Position numbers and translations under genes: made by a program | Shown: piece after piece, positions 1 to 8,776 of the stretch | Numbering within the stretch: the first letter of the stretch is position 1 | Layout: every line of letters begins with the position of its first letter | The notes under the pieces: generated by a model | Database searches by the model: none | The model's input: only the letters and a program-made list of their open reading frames with translations | Told to the model about the DNA's origin: nothing | Assembly: GCA_019746355.1 (NCBI GenBank) | Contig: JAIESC010000047.1 | Coordinates: forward strand, 1 to 47,975 | Length of the DNA: 47,975 nt | Direction of reading: 5' to 3' | Source: Xanthobacteraceae bacterium | GTDB taxonomy: Bacteria; Pseudomonadota; Alphaproteobacteria; Rhizobiales; Xanthobacteraceae

Positions 1-813
1 TACCTGTTCATCGCCGGCGCGCTGATGTTCAAGGCGCAGCACGACCTCAAGTACGGCGAGTACCGCTTCGTCAAAGGCGCGAGCCTGCGTGATGTGGTCG
101 ACACAATCATCGAAGGCAAGGTGGTGCAGCACGGATTCACCGTGGCCGAAGGCCTGACCTCCGACCAGATCGTGCAGAAGCTCACCGAGAACGACGTGCT
201 CACCGGCAACATCCGCGACGTGCCGCGCGAGGGCACGCTGCTGCCGGAGACCTACCGCTTCACCCGCGGCATGACGCGCGAGCAGATCATTCGCCGCATG
301 CAACAGGACCACCGCCGGGTGTTGCAGGAGGTCTGGGAGCGGCGCAGTCCCGACCTGCCGATCCGCTCGCCGGAGCAGCTCGTCATTCTGGCCTCGATCA
401 TCGAGAAGGAAACCGGCAAGCCCGAGGAGCGCACGCGCGTCGCGTCCGTGTTCGTCAACCGGCTGCGGCAGAAGATGAAGCTGCAATCCGATCCGACGAT
501 CATCTACGGCCTCGTCGGCGGCAAGGGCTCGCTCGGCCGGCCGATCATGCGCGGCGAGATCGAGCAGCCGACACCCTACAACACCTACGTCATCGACGGG
601 CTGCCGCCGGGCCCGATCGCCAATCCGGGCCGGGCCTCGCTCGAAGCCGCCGCCAATCCGGCGCGCACCAAGGAGCTGTTCTTCGTCGCCGACGGCACCG
701 GCGGACATGCCTTTTCCGACACCTACGAGCAGCACCAGCGCCATGTTGCGCGGCTGCGCGCCATGGAGCAGCAGGGGCGCGGCACTGCGCCGGCCACGCC
801 CCGGACACGGTAA
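1..813 (+). CDS. mltG: Endolytic murein transglycosylase MltG, 3' part
   Basis: The reading frame is open from the first base, so the 5' end (cytoplasmic and membrane-anchor part) lies outside the window; 270 residues are visible. The protein has the YceG/MltG fold. The segment LASIIEKETG near fragment residue 130 carries the catalytic glutamate, followed by the family-typical VFVNRL and SDPTIIYGL, and near the end YNTYVIDGLPPGPI and LFFVADGTGGH. MltG cleaves nascent glycan strands at the inner membrane and is thought to set strand length. In relatives it lies directly upstream of yicC and gmk. Here about 4 kb of accessory genes intervenes, which points to an insertion. The identification is firm. 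Confidence 0.95.
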   Translation, partial: YLFIAGALMFKAQHDLKYGEYRFVKGASLRDVVDTIIEGKVVQHGFTVAEGLTSDQIVQKLTENDVLTGNIRDVPREGTLLPETYRFTRGMTREQIIRRMQQDHRRVLQEVWERRSPDLPIRSPEQLVILASIIEKETGKPEERTRVASVFVNRLRQKMKLQSDPTIIYGLVGGKGSLGRPIMRGEIEQPTPYNTYVIDGLPPGPIANPGRASLEAAANPARTKELFFVADGTGGHAFSDTYEQHQRHVARLRAMEQQGRGTAPATPRTR

Positions 814-870
814 CGCTGTGCAGCTTGGCCGGCTTATGACATCTGACATCGTCTGGGTAGCGGTGGGCTG

Positions 871-2094
871 CTACGAACGCGCCTGTGCCGGAACAGGCCG
901 CTTTTCCTGGGCTCGCGCGATGTCCTCGGGCGTCAGCACGGCCATGCCTCTGCCGCCATAGGCCGAAGGACGCAGCTCGGTGCGGCTTTGCGCAGCGGAC
1001 GGGGCGATCGGCAGCAGCGGAAACAGCATCTCGGCCACGCGGTACGCCTCCTCAAGGTGCGGGTAGCCGGAACCGATCACGGTGTCGATGCCGAGGCTCT
1101 GGTATTCCATCAGCCGTGCAGCAACGGTCTGCGGCGAGCCGACCAGCGCCGTCGCCGATCCCGCGCGCACGAGTCCGACGCCGGCCCACAGGTTCGGGCT
1201 GATTTCGAGCTTGGTGCGATCGCCGCCGTGCAGTGCCTGCATCCGGCGCTGGCCGACCGAGTCGGCAACTTTGAACTTGGCTTGCGCCGCCGCGATCATG
1301 TCGTCGGGAATCCTGGCGATCAGCTCGTTGGCGGCCTCCCAGGCCTTGTCGTCGGTTTCGCGGACGATGAAATGCAGGCGGATGCCGAAGCGCATGGTGC
1401 GGCCGCGGGCGGCGGCGCGGCGCTTGACGTCGGCGATGCTCTCGGCGACCTGCGCGGGCGGCTCGCCCCAGGTGAGATACACGTCGCATTGCTCGGCCGC
1501 GACATCGCGGCCGACCGGCGATGCGCCGCCGAAATAGAGCGGCGGGTAGGGTTCCTGCACCGGCGGGAAATGCAGCCGGCCTTCGCGCGCGCTGAAGTGC
1601 TTGCCCGAGAAGTCCACGCGCTCGCCCTGCATCAGGCGGCGCCAGATATGGAGAAATTCGGCGGTCTGGGCGTAGCGCTCGTCGTGATCGAGAAAATTGC
1701 CGTCGCCGTGCATGTCGCCGGCGATGCCGCCGGTGACGACGTTCAGGAGAAGCCGGCCGTTGCTCAGGCGATCAAAAGCCGAGGCCTGTCGCGCCGACTC
1801 CGCCGGCACGATCGATCCGGGCCGCAGCGCGACCAGGAAGCGCAGCCGCTCGGTATGCGTGACCAGCGAGGAGGCGACCACCCATGCGTCCTCGCAGAAG
1901 CTGCCGGTGGGAAGAAGCGCGCCGTAGTACCCGAGGGAATCGAGTGCCTGCGCCATCACGCGCAGATAGCGGTTGTCGGTCTTGCGCTGTCCCTCCGACG
2001 AACCGAAGAAGCGCACCTCGCCGCTGGTCGGGAAGAACCAGAGGAATTGCAGCCGTCCGTCGCTCGCGGGCTGGGCAATGGTCATCGTGTGCAC
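871..2094 (-). CDS. SsuD-like FMNH2-dependent alkanesulfonate monooxygenase (LLM class)
   Basis: The 407-residue protein belongs to the bacterial luciferase-like monooxygenases and looks most like Ssu[16 protein letters not shown] near the N-terminus, the barrel motif [19 protein letters not shown], and LLLNVVTGG, then [13 protein letters not shown] in the middle. SsuD enzymes use reduced flavin from a partner reductase to release sulfite from alkanesulfonates, supplying sulfur. No ssuE reductase or ssuABC transporter is seen nearby. It is divergent from a LysR-type gene, the usual layout for a regulator and its target. The exact substrate (sulfonate, sulfone or another compound) cannot be told from sequence. 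It is longer than E. coli SsuD (381 residues), mostly at the C-terminus. Confidence 0.88.
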   Translation of the reverse strand: MHTMTIAQPASDGRLQFLWFFPTSGEVRFFGSSEGQRKTDNRYLRVMAQALDSLGYYGALLPTGSFCEDAWVVASSLVTHTERLRFLVALRPGSIVPAESARQASAFDRLSNGRLLLNVVTGGIAGDMHGDGNFLDHDERYAQTAEFLHIWRRLMQGERVDFSGKHFSAREGRLHFPPVQEPYPPLYFGGASPVGRDVAAEQCDVYLTWGEPPAQVAESIADVKRRAAARGRTMRFGIRLHFIVRETDDKAWEAANELIARIPDDMIAAAQAKFKVADSVGQRRMQALHGGDRTKLEISPNLWAGVGLVRAGSATALVGSPQTVAARLMEYQSLGIDTVIGSGYPHLEEAYRVAEMLFPLLPIAPSAAQSRTELRPSAYGGRGMAVLTPEDIARAQEKRPVPAQARS

Positions 2095-2209
2095 TCCGGC
2101 ATCGAGTCTCGCTCGGGCCTGCGGCCGCAGGCTTTGGCGTGCAGCCTAGCGGTCTGACGTTGAATGATCTAATTGAATTGATTGGCCGGATTTATGAGTA
2201 TTCCTGAAT

Positions 2210-3187
2210 ATGCGGAACATCACGCTGAAGCAGCTGCGCGCCTTTGTGATGATCGCAAGGGAAGCAAGCTTTACCCGGGCGGCCGCCCGCCTGAACCTGT
2301 CGCAGTCGACGCTGACGCTGCAGATTCGCGAGCTTGAGGCGGAGGTCGGCCTCAAGCTGCTGCACCGGACGACGCGCTCGGTCGAGCCGACAAGCGCGGG
2401 AACGGGATTCCTGCCGCTCGCGTCGCGGCTCCTGGATGAACTGTCCGACGCCGTCGAGGACCTTCATGCGCTGGCGCGGGGCGAAAAGGGTTCGGTCGCG
2501 GTCGTTGCCGGCGCCTCGGTGATCTCGCTGGTGGTCGCGCCGTCGATCGCGACGCTCGCCATGTCTTTTCCCGGAATCTCGGTGCGCATCCTGGAAGACA
2601 TCGGCGACGCGGTGGTCCGCCGCGTTGCCGCGGGCGAAGCCGACTTCGGACTTGCGAGCATCGTGCAGCCATCGCACGACATGGAGAGTTGGTTCCTGCT
2701 CAAGGACCAGGCCGGGATTTTGTGCGCCAAAGGCCACCCGCTGGCGCGCAAGCGCAATCTGACCTGGAAGGACCTGACGCGGTTTCCCTTCGCAAGCCTT
2801 GCGCAGGGCACCTCGCTTCGCCAGATGCTCGACAAGCATCCCGACGTCGGCGGAGCGCTGCCGAGGCCGAGTTATGAGGCGTCGAGCATCTCGGCGCTGG
2901 TCGCGATCGTTGAGCAGGGCGCGGGATTTGCATTGCTGCCAAGTCTGGCGGCGGCACCGGCGACGCGGCAGCATCTCGTGTTCCGGCCAGTGCACGGACC
3001 GGACATGTTCCGCGCGCTGCATTTCGTATCGCCGCGGCGGCGTACGCTCACCCCGGCCGCCCGCCAGGTCGCGTCCGCGATCCTTGCGCAACTCGATTCC
3101 GTGCGGCGGCTGCGCAGCGCCGAAATCAGCATGGCTTCGTCGGAACTGGACGCTCTGCGGAAGGCGCTCGACCCGCGAAAGCTTTGA
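2210..3187 (+). CDS. LysR-family transcriptional regulator
   Basis: The 325-residue protein has the classic N-terminal winged helix-turn-helix (residues about 1-60: ITLKQLRAFVMIAREASFTR, AAARLNLSQSTLTLQI), a linker helix, and a periplasmic-binding-protein-like effector domain from about residue 90. It is divergent from the SsuD-like gene, with 115 bases between them, and precedes a solute-binding-protein gene by a short gap. It may control either or both. The intergenic region has AT-rich inverted sequences, including TATTC-CT-GAATA at 2199-2210, which touches the annotated start. The ligand is unknown; a sulfur-related signal is only an inference from the neighbour. Confidence 0.9.
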   Translation: MRNITLKQLRAFVMIAREASFTRAAARLNLSQSTLTLQIRELEAEVGLKLLHRTTRSVEPTSAGTGFLPLASRLLDELSDAVEDLHALARGEKGSVAVVAGASVISLVVAPSIATLAMSFPGISVRILEDIGDAVVRRVAAGEADFGLASIVQPSHDMESWFLLKDQAGILCAKGHPLARKRNLTWKDLTRFPFASLAQGTSLRQMLDKHPDVGGALPRPSYEASSISALVAIVEQGAGFALLPSLAAAPATRQHLVFRPVHGPDMFRALHFVSPRRRTLTPAARQVASAILAQLDSVRRLRSAEISMASSELDALRKALDPRKL

Positions 3188-3315
3188 CTGCGACCCGGCC
3201 TGTCGCATTTGCTCATTAATCCATGAGATTAAGCAACTGGCCGCCACGCGCGCGCTTCGCTACGCTTGGTGCCGCCGGACTGGCATCGATGCAAACGCGG
3301 CGGGGGTTGAAGGCG

Positions 3316-4293
3316 ATGACATTTGGGCAGTTCGCGCGGTCGTCGGTGGCGGCGGCCGTGCTGGTGCTGGCTGGCGCCTCGGCCGCTCCGTCGGAGGAGT
3401 ATCCGTCGCGGCCTCTGACCATCGTCGTGCCCTATGCGGCCGGCGGCACCCTCGACACTGTCGCGCGCCATATCGGTAAGAGCCTGTCGGAGAAGTTCGG
3501 CAAGCCCGTGCTGATCGAAAACCGGACCGGCGGCGGCACCGTTATCGGCACAAACGTCGTGGCGAAGGCCGCACCCGACGGCCATACGCTGCTGATGGGT
3601 TCGAGCACGCCGCTTGCCATCAATGCGACGCTCTACAAGACGTTGCCCTACGATCCCAAGACCGACCTCAAGCTCCTTGCATTGGTGGCTGCGTCCCCGG
3701 TGGTGATGGTGGTCAACCCGGCGTCGCCGATCCGCTCTTATGCCGACCTCGTCAGAGAGGCGAAGGCGAAATCGCTTCCCTATGCCAGCGCGGGCAACGG
3801 CTCGCCGCATCATCTGTTCATGGAGCTGATGATGTCGATGGCGGGAATCCAGATGACGCACATCCCCTATCGCGGAACGCTGCCGGCCCTGACCGACGTG
3901 GTCGCGGGCCAGGTGCCGCTGATGTTCTGCGATCTGATCTCGGGGCTTGAGATCATGAAGGCCGGCAAGGTCCGACCGATCTTCACCGGCACGCGGACGC
4001 GGCTGCCGGTCCTTCCCGATGTGCCGTCCTCGGCCGAAGTCGGGCTGGTTGATTTCCACGCTGCGTCATGGCTCGGGATCGCGGTCACAGGCGGTACGCC
4101 GGTGCCGATCCGGTCGAAGCTGCGCGACGAGATCGTCACGATTGTAAAGTCGCAGGCCTTCAAGGAAGCGGTCGAAAAGCTCGGTATGACGACGATGGAA
4201 AGCGGCTCGCTGGAAGAGCTGGACGCATTCGTGCAGAAGGAGATCGTCCGCTGGGGCGAAGTCGTCAGGAAATCCGGTGCGACGGCCGAATAG
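3316..4293 (+). CDS. Tripartite tricarboxylate transporter solute-binding protein (Bug/TctC family)
   Basis: From the chosen ATG the product is 325 residues, the usual size for the Bug family. It begins with a signal peptide (MTFGQFARSSVAAAVLVLAG, then ASA) and continues with YPSRPLTIVVPYAAGG, the family's N-terminal ligand-loop motif, and later TGGGTVIGTNVVAKAAPDG and PYASAGNGSPHH. In-frame ATGs at 3223 and 3289 would lengthen the leader without adding recognisable sequence. Such proteins bind carboxylates or aromatic acids in the periplasm and deliver them to TctAB membrane partners. No tctA or tctB is seen here, so it is an orphan receptor, a common situation in Bradyrhizobium-like genomes. 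It probably belongs to the same insert as the preceding LysR gene. Confidence 0.9.
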   Translation: MTFGQFARSSVAAAVLVLAGASAAPSEEYPSRPLTIVVPYAAGGTLDTVARHIGKSLSEKFGKPVLIENRTGGGTVIGTNVVAKAAPDGHTLLMGSSTPLAINATLYKTLPYDPKTDLKLLALVAASPVVMVVNPASPIRSYADLVREAKAKSLPYASAGNGSPHHLFMELMMSMAGIQMTHIPYRGTLPALTDVVAGQVPLMFCDLISGLEIMKAGKVRPIFTGTRTRLPVLPDVPSSAEVGLVDFHAASWLGIAVTGGTPVPIRSKLRDEIVTIVKSQAFKEAVEKLGMTTMESGSLEELDAFVQKEIVRWGEVVRKSGATAE

Positions 4294-4337
4294 CTGCCCG
4301 AGCGCGCGGCGCGGCGACGTCAGCCGCCGCCAAATAG

Positions 4338-4670
4338 CGCGCGAAGGCCGGTGAAGGCGCCGAAGCGGCGTCCGGTCTCGGGCGCGCCTTCTTCTACGCC
4401 GGCGCGCGCGCGCTGCTCGTCACCAACTGGTCGGTCCATTCGCAATCGGCGCGCGACCTCACGACCGATCTGTTCCGCCGTCAGAATGCGGATCAGGCAT
4501 TGTCGCGGGGCGAAGCCTTGCGGCAGGCGATGATGGCGTTGCTCGATGGCCCCGGTTTTGCCGGCCCCGACGGCAAGACGGCGTTCGTCTATGCGCATCC
4601 CTTGTTCTGGGCGCCCTACAGCTCATCGGCGACGGCGGTATCTGAGGTCGCAGGATCGATCCCGCTGTGA
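4338..4670 (+). pseudogene. Remnant of a CHAT-domain (caspase-like) protein, C-terminal fragment
   Basis: No intact gene fills the space before yicC, but one open stretch of about 110 codons reads as the C-terminal end of a CHAT peptidase domain. It contains AGEGAEAASGLGRAFFYAGA, ARALLVTNWSVHS, ALRQAMMALLD and FVYAHPLFWAPY, all typical of the family after the catalytic cysteine. It follows a stop at 4335-4337 and has no ATG or GTG start near its 5' end. The conserved block that should hold the catalytic Cys (LSACxTA-like) and everything upstream is absent. The fragment is therefore a decayed gene left by a deletion at the 3' edge of the accessory insert. Intact CHAT proteins are proteases, often in TPR-linked or defence contexts. 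Confidence 0.72.
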
Positions 4671-4751
4671 TTTGCCCGGTCGCCTGCTTCCCGCGGCCGC
4701 CTGAAATGCTCTAAGGTCCGGGCAAATTTTTTGGCAGCGGACCAGCATTCG

Positions 4752-5639
4752 ATGGCACTTTCCAGCATGACCGGCTTTGCGCGCGGGCACGGCGTCGCCG
4801 GCACCTATGCCTGGTCGTGGGAGCTCAAGTCGGTCAACTCCAAGGGGCTTGATCTGAAGCTGCGGCTGCCGCCCGGCTGGGACGCCATCGAAGCCACGGT
4901 GCGCGCCAGGGCCTCCGAAGCGCTCTCGCGCGGCAGTGTGTTCGCCAATCTCACCGTGAGCCGCGAGGGCGTGGCGCCGGTCGCGCGCATCAACGAGCCG
5001 GTGCTCGCCGCCGTGCTGGCCACGCTCAAGGGGCTGTCGGGCAAGGTCGACGCCGCTCCGCCGACGCTCGACGGAATTCTTTCGCTGAAAGGCGTGATCG
5101 ATGTCAGCGAAGCGGAAGAGAGCGAAACCGAGCGGGCCGCGGCCGAAAGCGCGGTCGTCGCAGGCTTCGCGCAGACGCTGAAGGGGCTCGCCGAGATGCG
5201 GCGCAACGAGGGCGAGGCGCTCGGGAAAATCCTCACCGGGCGGCTTTCGGAAATCGGCGAGCTGGCCGCACGCGCCGAGGCCGCGCCGGGGCGCAAGCCC
5301 GAAGCGATCAAGGCGCGGCTTGCCGAGAAGATCGCCGAACTGCTCGAGGGCACCCAGCGCTTCGATCCCGACCGGCTGCATCAGGAGGCCATCCTGCTCG
5401 CGACCAAGGCCGACATCCGCGAGGAGCTCGACCGGCTCACGGCGCATGTCGCGCAGGGCCGGAAGCTCATTTCGGCCGGCGGGCCGGTCGGCCGCAAGCT
5501 CGACTTTTTGGCTCAAGAATTGAACCGAGAGTCCAATACGCTGTGCTCCAAGGCCAACGATCTGGAGCTGACCAATATCGGCCTCGAGCTGAAGGCCGTG
5601 GTCGAGCAGTTCCGCGAGCAGGTGCAGAACCTGGAGTAG
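4752..5639 (+). CDS. yicC: YicC/YloC family endoribonuclease
   Basis: The product is 295 residues. It starts with MALSSMTGFARG, the hallmark N-terminus of the family; an upstream in-frame ATG at 4731 would add seven residues with no support. The C-terminal DUF1732 region contains FDPDRLHQEAILLATKADI and, near the end, FLAQELNRESNTLCSKAND, both highly conserved. E. coli YicC is an endoribonuclease implicated in small-RNA turnover. One base separates its stop codon from gmk, so the two are very likely co-transcribed, as in many proteobacteria. Confidence 0.93.
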   Translation: MALSSMTGFARGHGVAGTYAWSWELKSVNSKGLDLKLRLPPGWDAIEATVRARASEALSRGSVFANLTVSREGVAPVARINEPVLAAVLATLKGLSGKVDAAPPTLDGILSLKGVIDVSEAEESETERAAAESAVVAGFAQTLKGLAEMRRNEGEALGKILTGRLSEIGELAARAEAAPGRKPEAIKARLAEKIAELLEGTQRFDPDRLHQEAILLATKADIREELDRLTAHVAQGRKLISAGGPVGRKLDFLAQELNRESNTLCSKANDLELTNIGLELKAVVEQFREQVQNLE

Positions 5640-5640
5640 G

Positions 5641-6288
5641 ATGGCGCGCGCTTCCAAGAAAACCATCGCCCGGCGCGGGCTGATGCTGGTGCTGTCGTCG
5701 CCGTCCGGCGCGGGCAAGACCACGCTGTCGCGCATGCTGCTCACCTCGGAGCGCAACATCGAGTTGTCGATCTCGGTGACGACGCGGCCGCGGCGGCGCG
5801 GCGAGGTCAACGGCCGGCACTATCACTTCATCGACCGCAAGAGGTTCGAGCAGTTGGTGAAGAACGACGACCTGCTGGAATATGCCGAGGTGTTCGGCAA
5901 CGGCTATGGCACGCCGCGCAAGCCGGTGGAGCGGGCGCTGAAGACCGGGCGCGACGTGCTGTTCGACATCGACTGGCAGGGGACGCAGCAGTTGCGCGAG
6001 CGGGCGCGCGAGGACCTGGTCAGCGTGTTCATCCTGCCGCCTTCGGGCGGGGAATTGGCGCGGCGGCTGCACACCCGCGCCCAGGACGACAGGAAGGTGA
6101 TCCGCGCGAGGATGGCCAAGGCCGGCGACGAGATGAGCCACTGGGCCGAATACGACTATGTCATCGTCAACCGCGACCTCGACCGCGCGTTCGGCGAGGT
6201 GCGCGCAATCCTTGCCGCGGAGCGGCTCAAGCGCGAGCGCCAGCCCGGCCTGTCGGCCTTCGTGCGCCGGCTGCGGACCGAGCTCTAG
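5641..6288 (+). CDS. gmk: Guanylate kinase
   Basis: The 215-residue enzyme transfers phosphate from ATP to GMP, feeding GTP and (p)ppGpp pools. The P-loop is LSSPSGAGKTTLSRML at about residues 17-32. The GMP-binding segment follows: SVTTRPRRRGEVNGRHYHF, then FGNGYGTPRKPVE. DIDWQGTQQLRE is the conserved Walker B-like region. It is immediately downstream of yicC and ends 15 bases before a convergent gene. Confidence 0.97.
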   Translation: MARASKKTIARRGLMLVLSSPSGAGKTTLSRMLLTSERNIELSISVTTRPRRRGEVNGRHYHFIDRKRFEQLVKNDDLLEYAEVFGNGYGTPRKPVERALKTGRDVLFDIDWQGTQQLRERAREDLVSVFILPPSGGELARRLHTRAQDDRKVIRARMAKAGDEMSHWAEYDYVIVNRDLDRAFGEVRAILAAERLKRERQPGLSAFVRRLRTEL

Positions 6289-6303
6289 ACGTCGACGCGA
6301 CAG

Positions 6304-6636
6304 TCAGGTGTTGCCGGGAGGCGCGAAGAAGCACTTCCGGGCACCGCCCCACTGACAGCGCCAGTAGGTGCCTGTCGGCGAGGGCGTCGCCTCATGGAAC
6401 GGGATGGTTTCCCTGGTGCTGATGACAAAATAGCCGGCTGGCGTGACCTTCACGTCGGCGTCGGTCAGCTCGAGGCAATCCCGCTCGCCGCAGCACAATT
6501 CCCCGGCCGCGTTCTTGTAGCCGCCGCGCTGAATCCATTCTGCCGGCCCATGCGCATGAGCCAGCGAAAGCAGCGCGAAAACGGCTACTCCAGCGGTCAG
6601 GGGACGGATTACGCCACTGGGAACGTGCATGGCCAT
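6304..6636 (-). CDS. Small exported cysteine-rich protein, function unknown
   Basis: This 110-residue product has an N-terminal signal peptide (hydrophobic core LTAGVAVFALLSLAHA) and a compact mature domain with the motif GELCCGERDCLEL and a C-terminal YWRCQWGGARKCFFAPPGNT. The five cysteines suggest disulfides or metal binding in the periplasm. Proteins of this pattern occur across Hyphomicrobiales without an assigned role, to my knowledge. The ATG at 6636 was chosen because AGGGAG lies seven bases upstream of it. It is convergent with gmk and stands alone. Confidence 0.78.
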   Translation of the reverse strand: MAMHVPSGVIRPLTAGVAVFALLSLAHAHGPAEWIQRGGYKNAAGELCCGERDCLELTDADVKVTPAGYFVISTRETIPFHEATPSPTGTYWRCQWGGARKCFFAPPGNT

Positions 6637-6799
6637 GACCAAGCTCCCTAAATTCCCCGGGCCGGATCATGCTGCGTTGCAACAATGGCTAAATCAAGAG
6701 CAGGAAAAGTAGCGAAATACCACTACCGCATATTAGTCTGGCTGTTGCTGCATTGCGACATCCCAAGTTGCCAACAACTCGCGTCAGGTTTTTGCGCGA

Positions 6800-6819
6800 C
6801 CGGCCGACCATCCGGCCGG
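6800..6819. terminator. GC-rich hairpin downstream of rsmA
   Basis: The arms CCGGCCG and CGGCCGG are separated by six bases, a short distance past the rsmA stop on the minus strand. There is no clear U-run after it in either direction, so it is at best a weak or Rho-assisted end of the lptF-rsmA operon. Confidence 0.35.
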
Positions 6820-6851
6820 CGCGGAGGTCGCATTGGGCCCTGCGCCGGGGA

Positions 6852-7712
6852 TCATGCGCCTCGCTGGGCCGCCGCCAATGCACGTGCGAGGGCGGCAAAC
6901 CCCTCAACCGTAATCTCCTCGGCGCGCGCCGTGGGCTCGATGCCGGCAGCCTCGAGCAACGGCAGCGGATCGGTGCCAAGCGATTTGAGGCTCTGGCGCA
7001 GCATCTTGCGGCGCTGGCCGAAGGCGGCCTCGGTGACGCGTTCGAGCGTTGAGCGATTGCAGGGCAGGGGCGCGGCGCGCGGAATGAGCTGCACCACCGA
7101 CGATGTCACTTTCGGCGGCGGCACGAAGGCCGACGGATTGACGTCGAACAGGATCTTCGCCTGTGCGCGCCACGCGGACAGCACGGACAGGCGTCCATAG
7201 GTCTTGCCGCCGGGCGGCGCGGCGATGCGTTCGGCGACCTCGCGCTGGAACATCAGCACCATCCGGTCGTACCAGGGCGGCCATGGCTCGGCGGCGAGCC
7301 AGCCGGTCAGCAGCACGGTTGCGATGTTGTAGGGGAGGTTCGCGACGATACGCGCGGGGCCGCGGTCGAGATGCGGCGCGGGATCGAACTCCATCGCGTC
7401 GCCCGGCACGACGGTGAGACGTCCCGGATAGTGCCCGGCGATTTCATGGAGCGCCGCCACCGCCCGCTCGTCGCGCTCGACGGCGATGACGCGGCGCGCG
7501 CCTTCGGCGAGCAGTGCGCGGGTGAGCCCGCCTGGGCCGGGGCCGATCTCGACCACGCTGACGCCGTCGAGCGGGCCCGCCGCGCGGGCGATGCGGCCGG
7601 TGAGGTTGAGGTCGAGCAAAAAATTCTGGCCGAGCGATTTTTTCGCCGACAGGCCGTGCCGCCGGATCACCTCGCGCAGCGGCGGCAGGCCGTCGGATGC
7701 GGCTGCGCTCAT
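6852..7712 (-). CDS. rsmA: 16S rRNA (adenine1518-N6/adenine1519-N6)-dimethyltransferase
   Basis: RsmA/KsgA dimethylates two adjacent adenines in the helix 45 loop of 16S rRNA during small-subunit maturation. The 286-residue product shows LGQNFLLD near the N-terminus, the SAM-binding motif [16 protein letters not shown] and the catalytic NLPYNIA motif. The ATG at 7712 (MSAAASDG) is preferred over an in-frame codon at 7772 that would lie inside pdxA. It is the last gene of the minus-strand block and begins seven bases after the pdxA stop. A link between pdxA and rsmA (ksgA) is widely conserved in proteobacteria. Confidence 0.96.
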   Translation of the reverse strand: MSAAASDGLPPLREVIRRHGLSAKKSLGQNFLLDLNLTGRIARAAGPLDGVSVVEIGPGPGGLTRALLAEGARRVIAVERDERAVAALHEIAGHYPGRLTVVPGDAMEFDPAPHLDRGPARIVANLPYNIATVLLTGWLAAEPWPPWYDRMVLMFQREVAERIAAPPGGKTYGRLSVLSAWRAQAKILFDVNPSAFVPPPKVTSSVVQLIPRAAPLPCNRSTLERVTEAAFGQRRKMLRQSLKSLGTDPLPLLEAAGIEPTARAEEITVEGFAALARALAAAQRGA

Positions 7713-7719
7713 GGTGCGT

Positions 7720-8757
7720 TCATCGGAGCGCCGCGACAGGCTTTCGCTGCTTGCGCTGATCGGCCGCGGCAAGCCGCGCCGCGAGCTTCAGCGCCGCGAC
7801 GAGGCTCGACGGATCGGCCCTGCCGGTGCCGGCGATGTCGAAGGCGGTGCCGTGGTCGGGCGATGTGCGCACGAACGGCAGGCCGAGCGTGGTGTTGACG
7901 CCGTGGTCGAAGGCGAGCGTCTTGATCGGGATCAGCGCCTGGTCGTGATACATGCAGAGCGCGACATCGTAGGTCTTGCGCGCCGCCTCGTGGAACATGG
8001 TGTCGGCGGGAAGCGGGCCACGCGCGTCGATACCGTCGGCGACGAGCCGCTCGATCGCGGGCTTGACGATCAGGCTGTCCTCCTTGCCGAGCGTATCGTC
8101 CTCGCCGGCGTGCGGGTTGAGGCCCGCGACCGCGAGCCTGGGCCGTGCGATGCCGAAGCGGTCGATCAGGTCGCGCGCCACCACGCGGCCGGTCTCGAAA
8201 ATGAGGTCGCGGGTCAGATGCTGCGGCACGTCCTTGAACGGGATGTGGATCGTCACCGGCACGACCGCCACCTCCGGCGCCCAGAGCATCATGACGGGCC
8301 AGGCCGGATCGCCGGTCGCCTCGAACGACAGCCGCGCGAGGTATTCGGTGTGGCCCGGATCGGTGAAGCCCGCCTTGTAGAGCACGCTCTTGGCGACCGG
8401 ATTGGTGACGACGGCGGAGGCGCGGCCGGCGAGCACGTCGGCGACGGCCTGGTCGATCGAGGCGATGGCGATGGCGGCGCTGGTGTTGTCCGGCTTGCCG
8501 GGCTCGGCGGTGGCGGTGATCCCCAGCGGGACGACCGGCAGGGCGCGGGCAAAGGTCGCGGCCGCGGTCGCAGGCGTCGCGGTCTCGACCGCGACGTCGA
8601 GGCCGAGCGTTCTGGCGCGGCGTTCGAGATGCGCGGGGTCGGCAAGGATATAGAACGGCGGCAGGCTCAGTTCGGCGCGGCGCGACCATGCCGCAAGCGC
8701 GATGTCGGGGCCGATGCCTGCGGGCTCGCCAAGTGTCAGGGCAAGCGGTTGCAGCAT
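7720..8757 (-). CDS. pdxA: 4-hydroxythreonine-4-phosphate dehydrogenase
   Basis: PdxA oxidises 4-phosphohydroxy-L-threonine in the DXP-dependent pathway to pyridoxal phosphate. The 345-residue protein starts with [17 protein letters not shown]. It carries the substrate and metal-ligand segments [11 protein letters not shown] and [16 protein letters not shown], and the C-terminal motif [15 protein letters not shown], all diagnostic. It sits between surA and rsmA, the same surA-pdxA-rsmA order found in E. coli, with a 19-base gap to surA. Confidence 0.96.
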   Translation of the reverse strand: MLQPLALTLGEPAGIGPDIALAAWSRRAELSLPPFYILADPAHLERRARTLGLDVAVETATPATAAATFARALPVVPLGITATAEPGKPDNTSAAIAIASIDQAVADVLAGRASAVVTNPVAKSVLYKAGFTDPGHTEYLARLSFEATGDPAWPVMMLWAPEVAVVPVTIHIPFKDVPQHLTRDLIFETGRVVARDLIDRFGIARPRLAVAGLNPHAGEDDTLGKEDSLIVKPAIERLVADGIDARGPLPADTMFHEAARKTYDVALCMYHDQALIPIKTLAFDHGVNTTLGLPFVRTSPDHGTAFDIAGTGRADPSSLVAALKLAARLAAADQRKQRKPVAALR

Positions 8758-8776
8758 CGCAGCGGCGTCCTTTTGC

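Noticed and set aside
2199..2210. TATTC-CT-GAATA palindrome as the LysR operator
   Set aside because: Short, AT-rich and overlapping the LysR start codon; it could arise by chance and lacks a T-N11-A spacing that stands out from the background.
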